From NCBI GenBank assembly GCA_013398295.1, contig VZSF01000108.1, positions 1 through 64,000 on the forward strand: a stretch of DNA of 64,000 nucleotides, read 5' to 3'. This DNA comes from Chionis minor (taxonomy: Eukaryota; Chordata; Aves; Charadriiformes; Chionididae). The translations under genes were made by a program, and so were the position numbers. Of this stretch, positions 25,952-39,120 are shown one piece after another; positions within the stretch are counted from its first letter, which is position 1, and each line of letters begins with the position of its first letter. A model generated the notes under the pieces. The model saw only the letters and a program-made list of their open reading frames with translations. It was not told where the DNA came from and made no database searches.

Positions 25952-25956
25952 CGTAC
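25952..25956. repeat. Right target-site duplication of solo LTR
   Basis: 'cgtac' pairs with 'catac' at 25226-25230. The one mismatch is a transition within what would have been a CpG (CG to CA), a common decay path. Confidence 0.6.
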
Positions 25957-28590
25957 AAACAGACCCATTAGAAAGGGACTGAGTGAGAAATAACACGCAG
26001 TTTTGACATCGCATTTATATTTCTGCAGTTGCTGGGGCTTTCACTGGGGCACACCGGAGAGGATACAGAGGATGGCTGCCAACTGGCTGCCAATGCTGTG
26101 TGTCCATCTGTGAGGCGGTATGTTTGGCAAGTCTTGACAAGGAACATACTGGTGACCGCTGAAGGAGGACCATAACGGCACAAAGAGTGGGAATGGAAGC
26201 AGACCTACTTCAGCATCCCTATGGACGCATAGATCTTCACGAAAAGCAATTAAAAAAACACCAGAGACTGACAAGGTATTTAAGGAGTTGATTTGTTTCT
26301 TCTTTCCCCTTTTTTATGGTCTTAATGCTATGCTCTTATGACCATTTTCTCTAAGCTCTTGATCTACATGCCACTGGTGCTTTCTGACATACTATCTTTT
26401 TATTATACCTACTAAGAAATCTTGAGACAAGATCGGATTTAATTTGGAAGTAACACAGAAGATGAAGTAAGCAAGGATGCAACATTCAAAATCTAATTCC
26501 ATATAAACCTCTGCAAAAAGCAGGTCTTCCTTTGTACATAATGCGAAGAAAACTAAAAAGAGCAACGCATGTTTTTATTGCAAATATATTATCTAACTGT
26601 AACTGTGACCACTGCCTGACTGCTATAATATGAACAGAAGGAAAATCCAGCTGGTCACAACTGCAGAAACACATTAAATCTCATCTTTGCTTCACAGATC
26701 AGCAAATCTGCTACTGACATTATGTGGTAGATTTTCAGAAGCATGTGAAGGGTTTTAGATGGACAAGTACCTTTTTTTCTTGCGAAGGGAGCTGTATACA
26801 AACTCCTTTGCACCAGGTAGAAAATAGATCCTTTATGCTTTGTAAACCACATCACTCATTTTTCACAGAAATCACTATCCTGATTAGTCATGTATTCTGA
26901 GGACCTGTGCCAATCAGTTAGTCATAGCAGTTGACTATATCCCTTTTTAAATATTAATTTTAGCTATTCCCCTTTTGTAAAAGCTATTTAAAAGTACAAG
27001 AAACAAGCACTATAACACCAACATTTTAAAAAGAAAAAGGATATGCATTATTTCATAACATGTTTCTTGATATTATCCAGTTGTGTCTCAAAAATTTTGT
27101 TTGATGGGCTTTTTGGTGCAGGGTTTTCCATAAAGACAGACAATATTAATAGAAGTCCTTTTCAAAAACAGGTTATGCTGAATGGAAAGCAGCCTAAAGG
27201 CTCTCTGCTAAAAAAAAAAACCAAAAAATTTTGGTTTTAATCCTAAATGCTGAAAAGGAAATTGATAAAATCTTAAAGGGTGGATAAGATATGAATTTAT
27301 TTTCACACTGTTTTCACTGAAAAAAAAAAACAACCAAAAAACAAAAAACCCGGGTTAGCTAACAAGCAACAACAACATGAGTTGCTATAACACAAGTTTC
27401 TGGTGCAGTATCCTTGGCTACACCTGCAAGCCTTAGACTAGTAGAGATTGAAACCACGATGTGCCTGTTCTCACTAGAATCTGGCCTGCTTTCCATTGTC
27501 ACTTTTCCAAGTGAAAGCAGTTCACTTGTCTTTGTAATTTGAGAACTAACATGGAAAAGGGATGGTGGATGAAAAAGTGGTCTCGAAGATCAGTAAAGGA
27601 TTAATAGAGAAAAATATAGTAATTTCTAAGAAAGGTTGGAAGAGTTTGTGTTTGAAGATGCATGAAATATTTCAACCACAGCTTTCTCAACAAGTGTAAC
27701 ATCTAACTCAAAGGTGAATATTTTTGTCATCTTTAAATGTAAGGTTTTGTTAACACTACAGATAGATCTTTGCAGATCTGTTCCCTCAGTCCTTCCATTA
27801 GACAACCCAGAGCATGCCAAATGATCCTCTAACTGAATCACTGGCAATTAGATTTGACATTTTCCATTTTCCTAAAGCTCAAATGCAAGCAGTAAATACT
27901 CTAAGAAAACAAACAAACAAACAAACAAACAAAGAAAGAAACAAACAAACACACAAAAAAAAGCCAACCAAAACCATATTTCAGTCCTTTATTCATCATA
28001 GAAGGACAAAAAAGACGATGCTGGCTATCTGACCACCTTATGCAGATTGGCTGAAAATTTCATAAGCATTTTTGATTCTTACAAATAACTATCATCATAA
28101 ATATTTTCAGTTGGCAAACTTATTTGGAAGAGGAGAGTCCTAACCATAGCTACCTGTTTCTTCTAGGGCAAACATTTCATCTTCACCTCTTGCCTTTAAG
28201 CAGTTACTTGGTGTTTGCCTCTGAACTTAAATACCACTTTCACTCTTCTGAAGGGGGAGAGATCGTCAATCACAATTAAAGAAAACCTTTCATGAAGTGT
28301 ATTTGCTCTCTAAAGACTGCCTAACATGTAAACGCTTGCTTTGTCTCTGCACTTAGTTTTGATGTTTTGATTAACAGCTTAATTGGGCTTATTTTTTCCT
28401 CTCTCACTTAACCCATCTACTCTATTATTAGCTTCATCAAGGGTTGACCAGTTTGCAATATAATACCTATAAGAAAGACACTATTTTGTCCATCAGTTAG
28501 CTAAAAGTTTTCCCTTGGCCCCAAGACAAGCAGCATATCAGTTGTGCCAAGAAGAAATGCAACGACTCATTCCAGCCATCTATGCAGTCT
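25957..28590. other. Non-coding DNA, no gene recognised
   Basis: AT-rich DNA between the solo LTR and the assembly-problem zone. It has A-rich tracts near 27211-27232 and 27320-27350 and a CAAA microsatellite (listed separately). Frames here are short (60-77 codons) and without motifs. Confidence 0.6.
27903..27962. repeat. (CAAA)n microsatellite
   Basis: About 60 bp of imperfect AAAC/CAAA repeats with two AAAG interruptions and a CACA variant. A 72-codon frame running through it (27814-28032) is an artefact of the repeat. Confidence 0.85.
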
Positions 28591-28820
28591 GGTTGTTGAC
28601 ATGGAACCAAGTGTTTACAGTAAGGTACTCTTCTTAGCTATGGATAATTCATTTACATGGCAAACATCCACCTTACATCCAGTCTGAACCTCTAAGAACT
28701 GCAAGAGCAGTTCATTGGAACTGTTATCAGATTTGTCTTAAAGGCATAGGCATCGCCCTCAGATAATTTTGCTGGATTTTTTAGTCATTTTTTGGATGCA
28801 GTTTAAAACTGTTAATTTTT
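28591..28820 (+). repeat. Segment A, copy 1 (end of left contig)
   Basis: These 230 bp are repeated, identical by eye over the whole length, at 29373-29602. This copy runs into the N at 28821. The pattern is that of a contig end overlapping another contig that was not merged, not a biological duplication. Confidence 0.9.
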
Positions 28821-28821
28821 N
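28821..28821. other. Assembly gap (single N)
   Basis: A single N separates the left contig, which ends in segment A, from a contig that begins at 28822. The true gap size is unknown. Confidence 0.95.
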
Positions 28822-29025
28822 CTCATTTTGTCAATGAGTAGAAGAAAAGATATATATTTATTAATTAACTCTCACTGAACGCTTTAATACTGGAACACAC
28901 AAAACCCTTGAAAATCTTTCTGTGAGCCATATGGAAAGTACTACTTAGGGTTTTTTACCATTGTTAATGTAAAAATTTAAGAAAGTATTTCAAACTGAAG
29001 CACTTTCCAGGGTCAACAACATGCC
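28822..29025. other. Unique part of a misplaced contig
   Basis: These 204 bp occur once in the window and are followed by segment B. Because B overlaps the contig that starts at 29736, this piece should lie directly left of that contig. No gene content was seen. Confidence 0.8.
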
Positions 29026-29371
29026 TCTACACATGAAGGAAAAGACTTGGGAGAGTGTTACAGACCTATTTTTTTATTTCTTTCTGTGCTATTGATTTAT
29101 CAGGTGACTGTGGGTAGCTCTCTTATCTTTTCTGTATCTTGCATTATGATATTTCCCTTACTGCAAATGATCAATAACAGAAAATAGATTAAAACTGTTC
29201 ATTGTTAAATATTTGTTTTTCTTCAAAAATTGAAATGTTGTCTCCAGTTACAATTAGTTACAAAACCTGAATCACACTGACCTTGTGTATTTGAATTTTC
29301 ACCAGAAATTTCAAAGTAAGTCCAGACACATTTTAAGAAAATAGAAATTCATTACACTGAAAAAAAAAAAA
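29026..29371 (+). repeat. Segment B, copy 1
   Basis: These 346 bp, ending in an A11 run against an N, are repeated identically at 29736-30081. The second copy has 12 A residues before continuing, as expected if this copy is a contig end stopped in the homopolymer. Confidence 0.9.
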
Positions 29372-29372
29372 N
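29372..29372. other. Assembly gap (single N)
   Basis: A single N separates the contig ending in segment B from the contig starting with segment A. Confidence 0.95.
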
Positions 29373-29602
29373 GGTTGTTGACATGGAACCAAGTGTTTAC
29401 AGTAAGGTACTCTTCTTAGCTATGGATAATTCATTTACATGGCAAACATCCACCTTACATCCAGTCTGAACCTCTAAGAACTGCAAGAGCAGTTCATTGG
29501 AACTGTTATCAGATTTGTCTTAAAGGCATAGGCATCGCCCTCAGATAATTTTGCTGGATTTTTTAGTCATTTTTTGGATGCAGTTTAAAACTGTTAATTT
29601 TT
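29373..29602 (+). repeat. Segment A, copy 2 (start of a misplaced contig)
   Basis: Identical to 28591-28820. It starts exactly after an N and continues into 132 bp found nowhere else in the window (29603-29734). It therefore extends the left contig. Confidence 0.9.
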
Positions 29603-29734
29603 GAAAGACGCGTTGTCCATTCTAGCACGTGTGCTTGATCCATCTCTCTTAACTTTCCCCTTTCAGTCTATTTTCCTACACCAGTAATTGCTGGAACATT
29701 GTTCTTCTTTTATAAAACTTTAACAAATATCCTT
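29603..29734. other. Unique extension following segment A
   Basis: 132 bp that occur once. By overlap they are the true continuation of the left contig after position 28820. No gene content was seen. Confidence 0.8.
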
Positions 29735-29735
29735 N
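29735..29735. other. Assembly gap (single N)
   Basis: A single N precedes the right-hand contig, which begins with segment B. Confidence 0.95.
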
Positions 29736-30081
29736 TCTACACATGAAGGAAAAGACTTGGGAGAGTGTTACAGACCTATTTTTTTATTTCTTTCTGTGCT
29801 ATTGATTTATCAGGTGACTGTGGGTAGCTCTCTTATCTTTTCTGTATCTTGCATTATGATATTTCCCTTACTGCAAATGATCAATAACAGAAAATAGATT
29901 AAAACTGTTCATTGTTAAATATTTGTTTTTCTTCAAAAATTGAAATGTTGTCTCCAGTTACAATTAGTTACAAAACCTGAATCACACTGACCTTGTGTAT
30001 TTGAATTTTCACCAGAAATTTCAAAGTAAGTCCAGACACATTTTAAGAAAATAGAAATTCATTACACTGAAAAAAAAAAAA
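29736..30081 (+). repeat. Segment B, copy 2 (start of right contig)
   Basis: Identical to 29026-29371. It begins directly after an N and continues through one more A into unique sequence. Confidence 0.9.
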
Positions 30082-33000
30082 ATCTTTATTTGAAGATTTC
30101 CACGTTTTATTTCAGAGGAAACGGTTAAAAATCCTAAAGTAACTACAAGTTTTCCACAACATGCAGCTGAACGTATTCTCTAAACAAGAAATATACAAAG
30201 AGAAGAATATTGTATGCGATGTTCTTGTTATTTCCAATCAGAACTGGGATTTTCATGCAATTTTATAGTGATATGTTTTGTGGTTCTATTCTATACATTT
30301 TTCTAAAGTGAAGCTAGTCCATGTTTACAATATTTGAAATTCTTCGAATTATTAACAGAGCATCTATGGTACAGCTGTGTAATCAAAGCTCTAAGTGAGG
30401 CTTCTCATTACATAACTTTCCAGATTTTGAATGAAGATGAGAAAATGATTTATGCACCACTTGGATGTCAGAAAAGGAAGATGGTTGTCTAAAAATAGTC
30501 AGATTTAAGTGGAACATTACAGTTCTGACATTCCCACTTTCAGAAGAAGTTACTATTTTCCTAAAAGTGCAAGCAAAACCTGTTCTATAAAAAAGTTAAT
30601 TCTGGATCCTGTCTTTTTTTTCCTTCGTTATAAAGAGAGAAAAAGCCAATGGCAGGTGTAGGCTGGCCTTAGACCAAGCTATAAAGAACATTAGAATCAG
30701 CATGAGGAAATCTTATCCTCCTTGGTCATTAATCTTAATTTCATTAATCAGATTTGGAGCTGCAATTTCGTTTGTCTGTGTCTGGATGATCAGCAATAGA
30801 GAAGACACTAAGCAGATTTTTGAGCTGAAAACTATGGAGTCATTATATGGACTTCACCCCTAATAATGGTGGCTTTAATTAGCTCCCTTTTTCAGCAGAA
30901 AACTAAGAATGAGATAATGCTATAATCTTACTAAAAGTATGGGCGAGTATAGATGGTCACTGCTTGTTTTAGCAAATACTTCTAAGGCAAAATCTCAGAG
31001 TGTAGGAACTTTTGTACCTTCATTTTCCTAACACAGTTAGAAAAGTAAAAGTTATGCAACAACATACTAAATTGATGTAAAAAGTGTTTCTATCAGTGTG
31101 GTTTATGTCATTTTGAAACTGCCACAACATATATCCTTATGAAACACCTTTTTACTATTATCTAGTTATAGTATAATATCAATATTAGGGCTTGTGTCAA
31201 TATGCCATAACAGTAAAAAATGGCACAGTCAACCTGTACACTTATACAGAATAAGTTTTTATTCATTTAATGCAAAATATTTTGAATCCTTAGTGTTATT
31301 TTGCACAAATCTGACCATGTAAAATTCAGAGAGTCGAACTACATTAATAGTTTCATCAGTGTGAATAAAAACACCACATAATCCTGTCAGAGAACTTTTT
31401 TACTAACATTGTGTTAAATAGCAGGGAGGAGGGGAAAAACTAACTTACTGACACCATCATTTTTGTACCAATGAGGTCAGGACAATAATGCTTTTGCACT
31501 GTACAATATAGTCACTTGATGTACCGGGAAGAAGTTATTATCAAAGGAGTAATTAAACATGGCTGAGTTACCTTAAAGTGCATTTTTACTCTACAAAGAG
31601 ACTGCAAAAAATAACACAGTAGTGTTTGCATATTTACTGTTTTCCAGATTTAGCTTGCCTTTGTGAATTCCCTTGTGAAGGTCTGGGGGATTTGGGCTGG
31701 GGGTTACTTGGGTTTTTTTGTTCCTGTTTGGGTTTTTTTGCATTCCCCTGCTACCAGCTCATAACACTCAAAAATTAGTTGGAAAATTTCGTTGAGTTTG
31801 TTTTGGTTTTGGTTTTGTCTGTTTGCTTTTTTCTAGGGGAGAGAGGTGGTTGTTTTTCTATGATCTCAACACAGGTAGCAATTGTGGACCAAACAGTGTT
31901 CTAAACAGTTTCATATGAATGCTAATCTGCCTTTGGAGAGGATAGTAACATGAAAGAATGCATCAAATCCTGCTAAACTAATACAGATGATTCTATATAC
32001 ACAGAGTTACATATGTGTATACAGTTGATTCATATACAGTAAGAGCTTAACTCCCCTCATAGCTACAGAGAAGACCTAAAGATATTGGACGTGGCTGTAA
32101 CATAACAGAGAGCTTTCTGAGAAAGCAGGTAAATGTTGTTGCCCTTTTCCTTTCAGCAGGGTGCCAGCTCAATTGCCAATGGCTGCCCAAAAGATGTAAG
32201 TTCCTATGTTTAACTTAATGGTGTGTCTTTCTGTTGGGTATTACCCTAACTGTCAAAAGGCTCATCTGGTCATTTTGCAGTCTCGGGTATTATCCTGAAC
32301 ATAAGTACCAGACACTGAAAAACTGTGGATCACTATGTGCGTTGTTCCAGTGTTGACCTCTCAAAACAATCTGAAGTCCTAGTGTTCTACTTCCAACAGT
32401 TCTCTATTCCAGCATATAACACCACCTCCTCTGATTCTTACTTATATTTTTCTTAATCCACAAGCAAGCTTAACTGTTTATTTTCCTCTTTCAGTAAGGA
32501 GCTGTACCCAAGTGAGCTCAAGGGAGGTCAAGCTTATGTCAAATAACCACTGGACATGGGAATCTGAGAACACAGGTTGCTGCAAACTTGCATTTTGAAC
32601 ACCTGCATAACTAGGTATGAACAACACCATTCCTTTCTCACTCCCACAAACAGAAATCATGAGTACCACTTTCTTTTCTGCCTTGCAAGTCTGCCCTTTA
32701 ACTTCCAGGTTACCCAGGTAGGCAGACCATATGGGCAGCTGTCACTGCCACCACTGCTGCTCCATGTTAGGCTTAATTATCCAAGTCTATATTACTCCCT
32801 AAATGTGTTTCTTGATTCACGAGCCTAACAAATGACAGCTAAGTTGCAAGTGAAGCATAAAGAAAAATCATCAACATCTGAAGGCAGACTTATTCTCTGT
32901 GGACAATTCGATGATAATAAATTTCTAAAAAGCAATTTTTTACTAAAGTGACCATGGACATACTGCCAGCTAAAAATTGAAAGCTAATGGAAATGGTAAT

Positions 33001-34084
33001 GTTATTTAGAGACATAAAAGAATTGGAGTTTGTTTTATTCCCTCCTGTGGTCCGTTATAAACTGGACTTCCTGATGTCTCTGTTACTGCCCATCATGCTG
33101 TGATGAAATATAATCTTGCTTGTGGTAAAAGGAGGCAATTGCAATGAGATATATTCTGGCAATGGTGTTGCTTGAAAGATGTGATGCAGCTGAGAAATCC
33201 AGCCTGCAGAGGGGAAACAAACAATGAAACAAACACACAAACAAATCATCTTAGCAAAGCATACAAGAAAATAAATCAAATGAAATAATTTTAGTTTTCA
33301 ATATCATTATTTAAGATAAGGAAAGCTTGAATTTGGGAAATCAAATTTTCCTTGCAAAAGCAAACATCTTTCTAAATATTTTACTTACATTTCACACCAA
33401 TTTTTCAGCAAAAATATGTTCACTAGAAAATTTTCATGAACGTCAGATAAAAGCTCTTTTTTGCCACCAAACAGATATGTTTGAGTTCGTAAGAACCAGG
33501 ATCTGTTCACTAAGCAAGCTGTTTAGCTTTATTTCTTAGCGTTCAAAAGAATTACCATGTAATCCCAAGGACACCTCTGTTACCACAAAAAACCTCTATT
33601 TTCTGAATCTCTGAAATGGCCAAGAGCTATATACCTTTGTAAAATAATTTGACAGTCAAGGCGCCAATTCAGCAAGTCACCTGCAGGTACTGGATTTTAA
33701 GCACATGCACAGTCTCATCTTTGATGGGATTTCACAGTTCATGTGTCATTTAACAATATTATCTAGTAAATAGAAACTTTCTTTTGTAACGTTTCCCCAG
33801 TTCAGGAGTACTGTTACAGATTTAATCTTAGCTTGTCCTTATGATGTCAATATTACCATGAAAGGCAAGTGTGCATAATGAGTTATGGGACTTGAGTTTT
33901 TTTCAAAAAATCAGAAAGAATTTTCCCACAGCTCTAGACAGACCCATTCTCTTGGTGGCGGTGTTGAGAAAAGCAGGTGGTTTACAAAAGACTAAGCAAT
34001 CTCACCTCCAGTGTACAAGTTAGTAATATCCTCCTATTACCACTAATTAGGGTTCACAGAAACTTTTACTTCCTGAAACACCTG

Positions 34085-34315
34085 ACAGACGATATGCCCT
34101 GTTTCAGCTCAGCCCAAGGCCATAGTACCATCCCTATCCCCATCCCCAGGAAGATGCCCAATGACTGGGGCTGGGGCAGCCCCAGATGCTCCCCAGTAGC
34201 CCTGCTCCCTGGTGGGGTAGTGGGATGGTCCTGGCCACCACATCCTGCCCTGCTACCCCTGTGGTAACACCTGACCCTCCAGGACGCCAGCGGCCCCCAG
34301 CAGCATCCTTGATAC
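34085..34315. other. GC-rich patch in AT-rich surroundings
   Basis: About 230 bp dominated by C/G-rich short motifs ('atccctatccccatcccc', 'ggggctggggcagcccc'), with very few CpGs. It includes a short palindromic 'ggggctggggcagcccc' segment. A 96-codon plus-strand frame (33977-34267) enters it but carries no motif. It could be a simple-sequence derivative, a transposon piece or a regulatory patch. I cannot tell which. Confidence 0.5.
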
Positions 34316-37300
34316 CATTTTTTGTATTTCTGTGTGAGAAATCAGTACTATGTCACGGTTTGTGATTAAAAGGACCATGAGTGATGAAAGTATTTAACTC
34401 ATTACTGTCTGTAGTTAAAACCTGAAGCAAAGTGCTGTTGTACTTTTTCATCTTTCATGTGGTCTTTTCATGCTGGAGTCCTCTGACAAAGAAAATACAG
34501 TCAAAAGGAATAATACTGTCATGTATAGAATCTAGTCCCTTAAATCCATGCAGGATCCAGGTTCAGGTCCTTGAGCAATATTACATGGAGCTTGGCGAAG
34601 TTTTATATATCTATGTATAAAAACTTCTCACTGTCCAATTATAATAATACATCTCCACTGCAAATTAGCTGAATGCTGTATGTGGTATTATCCTACAGAG
34701 ACTGCAAAGGCATCTTTACCTTGTAAATACCTTGTAAAAACCTTGAATGATAAATTCATTGGGTCCAACTCTCCTAGTGAAACTTCTGTCCCCCTAACCA
34801 GCTGATTGTCTTCACAGGGAAATCTATGGTAAATGTGGAGGATTCTGATAATGCTTTAAAGCACTGACACTAATCTAACTATGTATATCAGATTATTCCA
34901 ATCCTAACAGCTTTCTCTTAGAAAGAACACATCTCCAGGTTCATGTTTAATTCATACATTCAATATTCCACAAGTTACAAGCACAAATTTGAAAATCCAA
35001 ATAATGAAATCTGAAGGAAGAGCATGCCTTGAAGTGAAACAATTTATTTAAATATATATCCCTGAATTGTTGTCTGAGTATGTCTCACTGCTGTGGTGGA
35101 AGCTGAGGATATGTAGAGGATCATGTACAAAGTGCCATCTTTGCACGTAAAATAACTCAAGAGGACCAAACAAAGATATCAGAAATGTTTGTTGTTTGGG
35201 TCGCATCTTTCATTCCACCATTATACCATTTAGGGGGCTGTAGACATACAAATACCATAGTCTAGTCACTGAATAGAATCCATTTCTATTCATGTCAGCA
35301 AAAGGTAACATTCATCTAGAAATCCCCAGAAATCCAAAGTTTCATGGAGATGCAATATTTTAAGAATCTCTAAATAATACACGTCAATAACTTACATAAA
35401 ATCCATTTCTCTATAAAAAAAAAGATATGCAAAAACCAATAGAAGTGAATATATACTGCTCTATCTTCTTCAGAATATCTCAGCAAATTTGGACTATTTA
35501 AACAGAAAATTATATTCATAGTACAGGCTTTTATAGGCCAGCAAATAACTAAATAAAACTAATTCTCCATTAGATTATTTAGCATTCCACACAAACTGCT
35601 TTAAAACACCATTAAATTTCTCTATAACCTTTCTTTTTAATTCCAAATTAATTGTACAGAATCTTCCAGAAATAAATACTTCTTTTGGCCGTACAAGCAA
35701 TCGTAAAGTTCCTGAGAAGGAACTCCTTTACAGCCAGAAATAGAGAAAATATGTATTCATCTGAATTTAAAGAATCAGAACAGTCATAAATGTTCAGGAT
35801 TGCTGTTCCCCTTTAACAACTGCTAGAATGAAAATGTGGACTATTTCCATAAACTTGCCAGCATCTTATGATCTAAAAAGTTATTTTTGAATTTATTTCT
35901 CACAGAAGAAAACCTACATCTTCCAACCTAAAATTGGACTGTGAGCCTATCTTATCCTGCAGCCAATCATATGTAAGGTAGGTACTTATATAAAAATGAG
36001 AAATCTGAGAACTCTAAAAGCATTAGAAGTAGGTCACAGGGAAACTTTCAGTAACAAAGGTGTTCTTGTTAATGAGCTGTAATGTAATCAGCTTTTTCAT
36101 GAGGAAAAATTGCCTCCACATAAACTGTAAATTGCCACATACAGAGCCAATTAATGAAGCTAGAAGTTTTTTTACATGCCCTATCCAACGTACTTAGAGG
36201 AAAAGTCCTTGCGTGTGGAACAGTTCTCCGGTGCACATTAGATAGTCACTTATTGCTGGTTCTATTTAGCTGCGTTAGATTTGAAGCGAGGTGTTCCACT
36301 TTCATGAGGCTAGTAAAGAAACCCTGTCTTAGTAAATGACCTGCTTAAGTTGTTTAGAAAAGGAAAAGAGTCGGTAAGTGGTGTCTTAATTGCACATGTT
36401 TCATTTCTACAAGCCTGGGCCTGGAGACTGTGACAGCCCTGTGTCTTCTCCCTTTTATTTATGAAGAGCCAACTGTCGTATGACATCTATTTTTAAGTTG
36501 AAAGTGCCAGGAACTGCAGAGGTGTGGAGAATGCCCTGTTGGTTTGCAGTAACAGCACAGGATAATATAACATCTTTTCTTATTCCGTATCTTTTCCATG
36601 TCTGACAAAACACAAGCTGCCTACAGGAGCTGAAGAGCTGTTGTACACTCCTGGTCTTAGCAGCTGAACTTCTACATTCAGGGGTCATCTTGGAGCTCAT
36701 GTTCTAACAACACCTGTCAAGATCCCAGGTACGTTGGAAGGACCTTGCTGCTACTTCACTAGTTGTCTGTCAAAAGCTGGAGATGCTACTTCTGATTAAG
36801 CTCAGAGACTAAGAGTCATGCAGAGACTAAAATGTATTTTTGTACAGAAGGAAAAACTAGTCAAGACCTCAGGAACAATGGGTGAGCTACAGACTCATCC
36901 TTTATAAGACATGTACAACTAGAAAAAGAATAGGTTCATGTTTAAAAAAATTACGCTTCCTAAAAATTTATAGACTCAAGTGAGGCATTTCTTTTCTTCA
37001 GTAATTTCAAACCACTTAGATAATCTCTTTCATTAATTTTCTGAGTTCTCGGCAGTGTTTAGTAAAAGTTTTTTTCAGCCTGACTAATTTCTGATCTAGA
37101 CATTTTAGTGCACCTGTGTCATATTATTTGAAGAACAACATGCATATGACCCAATTATTTTTTTATCTATTTACCACCTCTGATTTTTTGGTAGTTCTTA
37201 TTTTGCAATATCATATTTGGACTAAATAAACCGAGAACTTACTGCAACTCTAGCAAAGACCAAAATGTATCCAGCATTCAACTGTACTTGCACACAATTT

Positions 37301-39054
37301 AAAAACTTTTGTTGAATAAACATACGGGTAAAGGAGCTACTGTATGATTAAATTGAAGTGCTGATATTTCTCTTAGGATGCTATGCAGGGACAATTTTTG
37401 CTGTTTTTAAAGATTAATGGCATAATTGTATTTTTAATTACATGAACCACTACGTAAACTTTCTATTTCCAACTGCCCTAGTCTCTTACACTGCCCTTAT
37501 AAAAACATTCCTTTATTCCTCTTCTGCTTCTTTTTATTTCTACACAATAAAAGCATTGTGCTGCATGTTTCAAGCACTTTCAATTAAAATTGGTTGTCTA
37601 ATAGCACACTTTATGTACAGGTGTCCTTACTGGGCCTTCACACACCATAATAAGTCAGCTCAGAAAGAGTAATTTCATTCTCTCTATACTCCTGTCCCTA
37701 ACAATGGGTAGTGCACTTGCACTTATGAAATCCCTGCACACCCACTGTTTGGTCACTTCAAGATATTTCTATTGGTCATTTTCTACCAAAAATATACAAT
37801 CAATGCAATATGACTGTTTCTTGAGAGTCTTTAGGCACCAAATTTCTGAAGCAAATTTCAAAAGCACATTCCCTGTAGCTGACCTCTACCACTGTAACCA
37901 TCATACGAATATGATAGTTGTGCCATTATAACATTTTCAGTTGTTAATGAGGTCAATCACTTAGTATTTTCTTTTAAGAAATGCTGAGATTATATATTTT
38001 TATAAATAAGGAAGTTTAGTATTAGTAGTGATACTCCTCAAATAGGATCTATCAAAGGTTATCAAAGCCACACCTTTCAGAGCCTGATATTTTCTGTTTT
38101 ATAGCTGGTGAGAAGCATTAGGAGAACATCTGTCATTTTCACAAGCATCTAGAAAAATGGTAAATCAAAATACAAAAGGACACAGGATAATGTGTCCATC
38201 TCAGGCTAGGAATTCTTAAGTTCCTACACAACCCTGTCTGTTTGACATCATAAACTTATGATAAGTCCATCCATTTCAGTTCCAACAATTTTACTACACT
38301 TATTCTTGATTATCAGTAATTTCTCTTTAATTTAAAATATCTTCGGAAGAGGTTTTTTCCCTATCAGTCTCCTTTGCCACTTCAAATACTGCTTCATCAC
38401 AGGCAATTAGTTGATGAAACCATAGTATATACACTCATTCATAAACAGTGCTTGGTTTGTTCACTTTTCATGTAAAAACTGAGTTTCTCCTCTTTCCATT
38501 AACTAAAATAATGCAAAAATTGCTTACAAAGAAACATGCTTCTTGCCTAATACTTTACATTAACCTTAGCATGATTGGATTATGGAAGAAATGGTGAAAT
38601 TTATTTCTGTTCAGAACATTTCAGTTTCTACTTTTTTGGAGCATTCATGGAGCTGTCAGTTTTAGTTTCATGTCTTCATTTGTATTTTGTGGCTTTATCT
38701 TCAAAAGGATGAAGCACTGATCTTCAGAGAAAGAGCTTAACTATTGGAACTGTCCAACAACTATTCTGTGAATGGTTAATTTTTCGAATGTGAGCACAAA
38801 TACCAGGTGGCAGAAGGAAAAAAAAAATCAACTTGTTTCATTGTTCTACGATAAGGACTTTTCCATCTGCTGGTTCAATACTAACTTAGTTTGCATTCAG
38901 TTACAGCCAACACAATTAAAATTACTTTGGAGTGAAATCTTCTAGAAATGGAAGAAAACATTTGAGTGAACACACAATTAAGAAATTCCCCTTATGCAGG
39001 CAGACTATTCCCACTGCCTTATACGTACACTTATAGCCCTTTTGTAGGGGTGAG

Positions 39055-39120
39055 AGCCATGTGATAAATTGCACAATCCAGTGATAAATTACAGAACCAT
39101 GTGATAAATGAATTTGTCAT
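39055..39120. repeat. Small tandem repeat, ~22-bp unit, three copies
   Basis: The core 'gtgataaat' recurs three times in 66 bp, with 'ccatgtgataaat', 'ccagtgataaat' and 'ccatgtgataaat' contexts. The copies are diverged. No function is suggested. Confidence 0.65.

Noticed and set aside
27814..28032. 72-codon frame with a repeated Asn-Lys-Gln-Thr pattern
   Set aside because: The repeated residues are the translation of the CAAA microsatellite.
28591..29602. Apparent segmental duplication of 230 bp and 346 bp units
   Set aside because: The copies are identical and each ends at an N, so unmerged contig overlaps explain them better than biology.
31690..31830. G/T-rich tract considered as a G-quadruplex or telomere-like repeat
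   Set aside because: The G runs are separated by long T runs and do not form a regular TTAGGG or G3+ pattern.
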